Assembly: GCF_036588685.1 (NCBI RefSeq)
Contig: NC_086386.1
Coordinates: forward strand, 1,290,710-1,354,709
Source: Mytilus trossulus
Taxonomy: Eukaryota; Mollusca; Bivalvia; Mytilida; Mytilidae
Length of the DNA stretch: 64,000 bases
Reading direction: 5' to 3'
Program-made: the position numbers and the translations under genes
Part shown: positions 57,911 through 64,000 of the stretch, in pieces
How positions within the stretch are numbered: the first letter of the stretch is position 1
How the letters are laid out: every line of letters begins with the position of its first letter
The notes under the pieces: generated by a model
The model's database searches: none
The model's input: the letters and a program-made list of their open reading frames with translations, nothing else
Told to the model about the DNA's origin: nothing

Positions 57911-59818
57911 GTGCTTTATATTCATTGTTCTTATGTAACGTTCATTTTAATTGGATAATGCCACAAATTTTAGATCATCAATTCTTTCCTTGATTAATGA
58001 CCTAAAATTGTGTGGGCAAGAACAGATGATAGATGTATATAACTAATAAAATTAACAATTAAAAGTTATATAATATAAACACAAGTCTTTTCGTTATATA
58101 ATAACACAAAAGTAGTTTAAATATATAATATAACACAGAAATCTTTGAGTGAAGTTATGTGACCAATGAAATACTTTAATAAGAATTCTGGTGTACCTTC
58201 AAATATACCTAGTATTAGTACACCACAATACTTTATGATACAGGCAACATTATACAATAACAAAAACAACCAAAGCATAGTACTCAGGGATACATACTGT
58301 ATTGAAGTGAAACTCATCAAAATATATATCTTCATTTGAGTAGCCATATAAATGTTTACATAAATCCTTCAAGTGTGGTTTTGATTATAAATTATTCAAG
58401 TGAAAAATATAACTTTAAAATTACCAAGAATGAAAATAATATCTGCATAAAAAAACTTGTATTATAACTACTCTGTAAAGTATCCCTGGGAACAAAACAA
58501 TAATAATAATACAATAATTATACTGAAATCTGCACAAGACAAATACAAGTATTTGCATTGTGGATGAAGTCCATTTATTATTTGTGTGCCCACAAAGTAA
58601 TAAACAATATCATCAATTTCTCTCCAGTGTCTATGTATTTAAAAAGGGCTTTATTTAAATATTCTAATATTTTTAGGCCATTGGTGTCTATTCTATATTT
58701 TTGGGGTCTGTTAATCTATTTTTGTATATCTCAGACCCGTAATACTGTATTTTGTTAACTTTACCTAGTCCCTCATGATAACTTAACAAGTTTAACAAGT
58801 TTTACATATTTGTACCACTATAAAAAGTCAATTATAAATAAGGTTTTAATAATGAATGATCTATCATTACAGAACTAATGGATTAACAGTTAGGTCAGTT
58901 ACTTGACGACGAAACAAACTAATGATATTTACATTGTATTGTTATTTTATTAAATACATATTGTGGAGCTATTATTCCGACTTATAAAGAATGACAACAA
59001 ATTGTCATGAATATATTATAAAACAATGGTTACCATGGTTACCACAGACTAGTGATAACAGCCCACTGTAGAGAAGTTGATGATACAATAGGTATAAAAT
59101 AAAACAAAATAGTCTTATACAGAAACTTGTACACATACAATTTCCTATCATTATAAATTACAGCACTTCTGGTATAATACTTCATACAGATAGAGACATA
59201 TGTCTCCCTGCTTCATATTCTACTTCTCATTAGACACCAAGGTCAATGGTCTATCTAAAGGAGAGGTTAACTCCATATAAAGAATCTATAAAACTGTGAT
59301 GAACTTTGTATTCTAATGTATAAGGGTCAAATGTTCCTTTTCATTTACTTTAAGAATCTAAACTGAATACATGATCAAGTGTCATGGATTGTCTCATTGA
59401 CATATACCCAATGTCTCCCCACACTACCCTAAAATGACTTACAACATACAACTGTTTTTGGTATAAAAAGAAGGTATTCAAAATATAAAGTAGAAATCAA
59501 ATATGTCCTCCACCATCTTATTTCAACTTCCAAATATATTGTGAGCTCAATTGTTTGACGCTTTTCCCTGGATTTAACTGTTTGTTGACAATTCTAAGCA
59601 ATTTCTAATATAAACCAACTTCTTCTTCAATTTTTAAACATTTCCAATTATAAAATAGCAAATATTCAGAATTCAGAAGGATTTTTTCCAAAAATACAGA
59701 TCTAAAATAAGAATATAAAAAAATCTTTACATCAACTAACTCAGTTAGAAGTGTTTTTAAAGTTTTATACAATAAAACATTGATATAATTATGATGTTTG
59801 TAGACCTGACCATGTTAT
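57911..59818 (-). other. UBE2A/B 3' UTR candidate region
   Basis: AT-rich sequence downstream of terminal exon B. Possible minus-strand AATAAA signals (TTTATT on plus) occur at 58574-58579 and 58946-58951. No other coding segment is recognised. Confidence 0.4.
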
Positions 59819-59965
59819 TCAATCGTCCTCAATAGACCCATGAAAAATCCAACTTTCTTCTACAATAACTTTAACTCGTTTCTCATACTCCCTTTTATTG
59901 TCTTTGTATAGCTGGGCTGCCACATTATTTGCAGGGCTATTTGGATTTGGTTCATCAAGCAAAGA
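59819..59965 (-). CDS. UBE2A/B: UBE2A/B alternative terminal exon B (non-acidic tail)
   Basis: The acceptor tatttcag at 59966-59973 joins in the same phase as exon A. It encodes [20 protein letters not shown], then [19 protein letters not shown] and a short tail IFHGSIEDD before TGA. Up to the SW it is closer to human UBE2A/B than exon A is. The two exons cannot both be translated because each carries its own stop, so they are alternative last exons, about 0.85 kb apart. Confidence 0.88.
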   Translation of the reverse strand, partial: SLLDEPNPNSPANNVAAQLYKDNKREYEKRVKVIVEESWIFHGSIEDD

Positions 59966-62900
59966 CTGAAATAATACCCAAATTGGGACTAAACTTTATT
60001 TTAAAATTTACAGTATTTTATGACTATATGATAACGTTCATTGTTAGAATTTATAACCATTTAACTACTATTGAATAGATGAACTGTTAACACAGAGATT
60101 TGTCTGTGTGGCCTTAATACAATTTATCATTGCAGACAACAAGTTACCTCCCTTACCAACATGATCAAGATCTCTGAAATGTTTAAGTCATACTACATAA
60201 ATCATTATCACAGAAAAAATCCTAAAAACTTTCTCATTTCAGATATCTGATCATAAAAATGCTTTGATTTGATTGTTCTCAATCATAAGTTTTTTTTGTA
60301 AAACTTGATAAAACACAAGTGAAAATAAAATAAATCCCTTGAATTTTACAACTGATTAAAAACATGATGCTGTAACTAGCAACAGATGAAAAATTACCCA
60401 TTTGTCAGGCATATTTTTACTCTTTTTTTTTGGTGCTTACTTAACAATACCATAACTGACATTGGACTTAACAAGACTGGAACACATCTAAATGGTACAA
60501 TTCAATCAAACATTAACAAACATATGTTGCCCTTTCAGAAATGACTGTTAGGGGCTGTCTCATAACATATTTATATTGAAATTCTAATACTTTACGAGTT
60601 CAATTGACATGACTATTTTCTGAATTTCAGAATTATAAACAGCTCAATATGCTGATCAACATTCTAAAATGATGTTAGTTATAAAATCTACATGTAGTTT
60701 AAAATTAACGACACCAAATAAGGAAAAGTTCTGAGACAACCCCTTACAAGGAAAAGATATGTGTACATTATCAATGGAGAGATTTTTAACTGCATGTCTA
60801 ATTAATGAAAGCTGTTGCTATGACAATTCTTTAGTTGTGTCCTCCTCATCGTCCGAATCATCTTGCCAGCTTTGTTGCACTATTGATGCTACTTTTTTCT
60901 CATATTCTCGCCGATTTTCTCTATATAACTGAGCAGCTTCATTATTTGCTGGGCTATTTGGATTTGGATCGTGAAGTAAAGACTAAAATCAGAAAGAGAC
61001 AATAATGTGCTAGGATGATGACAGATATGGATGATGAAGATGACCTAAAGTAATGTCGTCAACAACGGGATGTTAAACCAAAATAATTTATTTTCTGTTT
61101 ATTTCTAATTGTTTAATTTCCAAGCACCTGTACAAAGTAACATGATGTAAGGGAAGCAACCAACTGAAGACAATAATCTCTCAATTCCTTATAAATGACT
61201 CATATGATAATTTCACTGTACATATACACATTCATATTTCAATATTTGTTAAATTTGCTTGGCTATAACAAGTAAATGCCTTGACCTTGAGTAAATTTTT
61301 AAATATATTTTAGTTTTTTTTCAATTTTTATTAAAATACCAGCAAAGTAAAATGTGTAATGTCTTGTAAAATCTTACAAATGATACAATGGTTGATGATT
61401 AATACCCATGTTCTGATATAGAGGTAAATATGGCTAGTGTTATATGTAACCTTACCTGTATAGAGGTAAATATGGCTAGTGTTATATGTAACCTTACCTG
61501 TATAGAGGTAAATATGGCTAGTGTTATATGTAACCTTACCTGTATAGAGGTAAATATGGCTAGTGTTATATGTAACCTTACCTGTATAGAGGTAAATATG
61601 GCTAGTGTTATATGTAACCTTACCTGTATAGAGGTAAATATGGCTAGTGTTATATGTAACCTTACCTGTATAGAGGTTAAAATGGCTGATGCATCATATG
61701 TAGGACTCTACCTGTATAGAGGTAAATATGGCTAGTGTTATATGTAACCTTACCTGTATAGAGGTAAATATGGCTAGTGTTATATGTAACCTTACCTGTA
61801 TAGAGGTAAATATGGCTAGTGTTATATGTAACCTTACCTGTATAGAGGTTAAAATGGCTGATGCATCATATGTAGGACTCCATCTATTTTGTAAAATATC
61901 TAAACATATACTACCATCAGCATAAACTGAAACAATATAATGTTAGTAAATAAATACATTATCAACAAGCAATTCATACAAATTCATAAAATAACAAGAA
62001 TGTGTCCAAAGTACACGGATGCCGCATTCACACTATCATTTTCCATTTTCAATGGACCCTGAAATTTGGCAAAGAATTTAATTTGGCATTAAAATAAGAA
62101 AGATCATATACCATAGGGAACATGTAATTGGACTTCAACTTCATTAAAAACTACATTGACCATGTTGACCAAAAACTTTAACCTGAAACTCGCACTTTCA
62201 TATTCTATGTTCAGTGGACTGTGAAATTGGGGTTAAAAGTCTAATTTGGCTTCAAAATTAGAAATATCATATCATAAGGAGCATGTGTATAAAGTTTCAA
62301 GTTGATTGGACTTCAGCTTCATCAAAAACTACCTTGACCAAAAACTTTAACCTGAAGCGGGACAGATCAACAGACGTACAGACCAGAAACGTAATGCCCC
62401 TCTACTATCGTAGGTGGGGCATAAAAATAATTGAATACATTCCTGTACCAAAATGTGTTGTGGATTGATGGTTATTCTGGAACTTTGTATAAAACACAAA
62501 GAAAGATGCGTTTGTTAACTTGTCATTATATACAGCTCATAAATTAATCAGTCAAATTTATAAGTAAGTGTATGTTCACTTGTGTTAATATGTCTTTTGA
62601 TTGAGTCCAGCCATTTCAACTGATATTTTATAGTGTATGTGTCTTTCTATGTTGTGATGTTACACTATTGTTTCTGGAAAGGGTGAGGGTTGTACCTACA
62701 TGTAATAAAACAATGTACCCTATCAAAACGTTTAAAAGCACCGCTGTATTTGTTTGCACCTGTCCAAAGTTAGGAATCTGATGTTCAGTAGTTGTTGTTT
62801 GTTGATGTGGTTCATAAATGTTTCTCATTTCTCTTTTTATTTTGTAGATTTGATTCTTGGTTTTCTCGTTTAAATGGTTTTACACTAGTCATTAATGGAG

Positions 62901-63521
62901 CCCTTTATAATTTGCTGTTTGGTGTGAGCCAAGGATCCGTGTTGAAGACCATACTTTGACCTATAATTGTTTACTTTTACAAATTGTGACTTGGATGGAG
63001 AGTTGTCTCTTTGGCACTCATAACATCTTCTTATACATGTATCTATGATGACCTTCTGCTGTTGTTTTTTATTTGGTCGGGTTGTTGTCTCTTTGACACA
63101 TTCCCCATTTCCATTCTCAATTTTATCTATGAGTTTGAATGAGCACCAGGACCTAATAATATGTCAAGCTCTACATCATTCTTAGGATGTTTGTACTAAA
63201 TACACACTTACCATTAGGGTGAAACATTTTAGATACAAATCGTACTGTAGGAAATTTGTACTAAATACACACTTACCATTAGGGTGAAACATTTAAGATA
63301 CAAATCGTACTGTAGAAATCTATACTAAATACACACTTACCATTAGGGTGAAACATTTAAGATACAAATCGTACTGTAGGAAATCTGTACTAAATACACA
63401 CTTACCATTAGGGTGAAACATTTTAGATACAAATCGTACTGTAGGGGGTTTATTTGGATATTCTTCAGTGAATTCTACTGTTAATTTAAATGTACCATCT
63501 TCAAAAGGTGTGTCATGTGGC
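59819..63521 (-). CDS. UBE2A/B: Rad6-type ubiquitin-conjugating enzyme E2 (UBE2A/UBE2B orthologue), 5' part outside window
   Basis: Rad6 enzymes ubiquitinate histone H2B with RNF20/40 and PCNA with RAD18. Coding exons on the minus strand: 63406-63521 ([20 protein letters not shown] then [15 protein letters not shown]), 61838-61926 ([20 protein letters not shown], including the catalytic Cys in SICLDIL, ending LTSIQ), then one of two terminal exons, 60818-60982 or 59819-59965. The family's first ~41 residues must lie upstream of 64000; I found no matching exon in 63522-64000. Both internal exons carry tandem donor arrays. Near-complete identity to animal UBE2A/B over these blocks makes the assignment firm; A versus B cannot be decided because that duplication is a vertebrate one. 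Confidence 0.95.
60818..60982 (-). CDS. UBE2A/B: UBE2A/B alternative terminal exon A (acidic tail)
   Basis: The acceptor ttttag at 60983-60988 joins in phase 0 to the exon ending LTSIQ. The exon encodes [20 protein letters not shown], then [19 protein letters not shown] and an acidic tail [15 protein letters not shown] before TAG. It is the proximal of two terminal exons. The acidic extension after the conserved SW resembles in kind the acidic tail of yeast Rad6, which human UBE2A/B lack. The exon shows no stop, frameshift or splice defect, so I read it as functional. Confidence 0.88.
   Translation of the reverse strand, partial: SLLHDPNPNSPANNEAAQLYRENRREYEKKVASIVQQSWQDDSDDEEDTTKELS
61395..61837 (-). 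repeat. Tandem array of the UBE2A/B donor after the active-site exon (about 10 copies, 42 bp)
   Basis: The minus-strand unit is ACCTCTATACAG then gtaaggttacatataaca, the exon end (TSIQ) plus donor and about 30 bp of intron. The true exon ends at 61838. One longer unit with the exon segment atgcatcatatgtaggactc occurs at about 61680-61710. As 42 is a multiple of three, read-through stays open ([14 protein letters not shown] per unit). Confidence 0.93.
61990..62415. repeat. Interspersed repeat in UBE2A/B intron, two half-units
   Basis: Two related segments (gaccaaaaactttaacctga; ttcagtggactgtgaaattg; gacttcagcttcatcaaaaa) end near ctaccttgacc and cgtacagacc. It has the composition of a high-copy element and no intact frame. 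Confidence 0.55.
62935..63135 (-). repeat. SINE-like fragment
   Basis: gttgaagaccatactttgac then ggagttgtctctttggcact is the reverse complement of the family at 28695. The following segment tgtctctttgacacattccc is shared with 13048-13085. Confidence 0.6.
63190..63405 (-). repeat. Array of the UBE2A/B 'FEDGTF' exon donor (3 extra copies, 65 bp)
   Basis: The exon end ([10 protein letters not shown]) plus donor gtaagtgtgt recurs with last exon bases at 63406 (true), 63341, 63276 and 63211, exactly 65 bp apart. The intronic copies have a TTAAATG variant in place of CTAAAATG in two units. Confidence 0.95.
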
Positions 63522-64000
63522 CTAAAACAGAATATATAACAAATAAAGTTCATGAAACAAGCAATAAAATAAGACTGTAAACAAACTAAGCTCAAATTTC
63601 AAAATGTATGTTAAGAAATCATTTTATAATTATAGGGATGCAGTAGTGTCAAGTCTCTTCTTTTAACATGAGACTCCACATATGCATGCTTAATTGGTGG
63701 CATTTTTCTTTGATTCATTGTTCTTCTCTGATGTTTTCTGGAAACCATAACAGGGTCAGGATCGATATCATGTATCATAACAGAGTTCTCACATGAGCCC
63801 ATGAGTCATAATGAAAATCTGTATTTGAAAAATGTCAAAATAATTCTGTTGCCCTGTTTATCATTTCTTTGATCAGAGTCATTTAACCATATTGTAATCA
63901 GGATACTAAGGAAAATAAATGTAGAATGGTATAGAAAGAAAACAGCTCTAGAGAGGGAGTTTTTTGTTCGAGATAAGTGTTCTTCAAAGTTTTAAGATTA
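63522..64000. other. UBE2A/B upstream intron
   Basis: I find no exon matching the missing N-terminal part of the enzyme and no recognisable repeat. Short open frames here have no family resemblance. Confidence 0.6.

Noticed and set aside
61430..61925. Plus-strand repeat protein ([14 protein letters not shown] repeats)
   Set aside because: It is antisense to the donor array of the E2 gene; the minus strand explains the sequence fully.
63611..63802. Missing 5' exon of UBE2A/B
   Set aside because: The frame shows none of the expected N-terminal E2 residues (RRRLMRDFKRL-type or WNAVIFG-type), so the exon must be outside the window.

Overview
This is eukaryotic nuclear DNA, AT-rich, with spliced genes, many introns and dense short interspersed and foldback repeats. 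The repeat families (a SINE-like 'gtggtatgattgccaatgag' type, a 1.9 kb element with a GAC microsatellite, and 'gaggtcaaggtca' units) and the protein sequences suggest a bivalve mollusc, most likely a mussel of the Mytilus group. That taxonomic call is an inference. There are no bacterial genes.

Four conserved genes were rebuilt by hand by joining exons with GT/AG junctions and consistent reading phase. (1) IK/RED, a spliceosomal B-complex protein, minus strand, 19489 down to 93: 14 exons, 461 codons, with the 3' end beyond the left edge. (2) HMMR/RHAMM, a spindle coiled-coil protein, plus strand, 19929-40796: 19 exons, about 1377 residues. Its start codon lies 439 bp from the IK start codon, head to head. 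(3) DCTD, dCMP deaminase, plus strand, 44079-49443: 5 exons, 201 residues. (4) A Rad6-type ubiquitin-conjugating enzyme (UBE2A/B), minus strand, 63521-59819, with the 5' end beyond the right edge. It has two alternative terminal coding exons, one of which encodes an acidic tail.

The most striking property is shared by all four genes. Exon-intron junctions have repeatedly been amplified into tandem arrays. Each repeat unit holds the end of an exon, the intact splice site and the start of the intron (or acceptor plus exon start). I count 14 such events. They range from two-copy duplications (HMMR exons 2 and 17, IK exon 13) to about 38 copies with higher-order structure (IK exon 7). Donor junctions dominate, but DCTD exon 4 has an acceptor array on one side and a donor array on the other. 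Some units are a multiple of three and remain open in frame.

Other layout: 1.29-2.24 kb foldback element; 3.14-5.6 kb nested repeats containing copy A of a 1.9 kb TIR element, whose inverted copy B is at 52.76-54.68 kb; piggyBac-like TTAA-flanked MITEs at 6.81-7.61 and 42.52-42.82 kb; LINE fragments in the first introns of IK and HMMR; a 1.2 kb palindrome at 25.5-26.75 kb; and, between DCTD and UBE2, a 30-bp minisatellite (51.05-52.2 kb) and a 72-bp satellite (56.47-57.15 kb).
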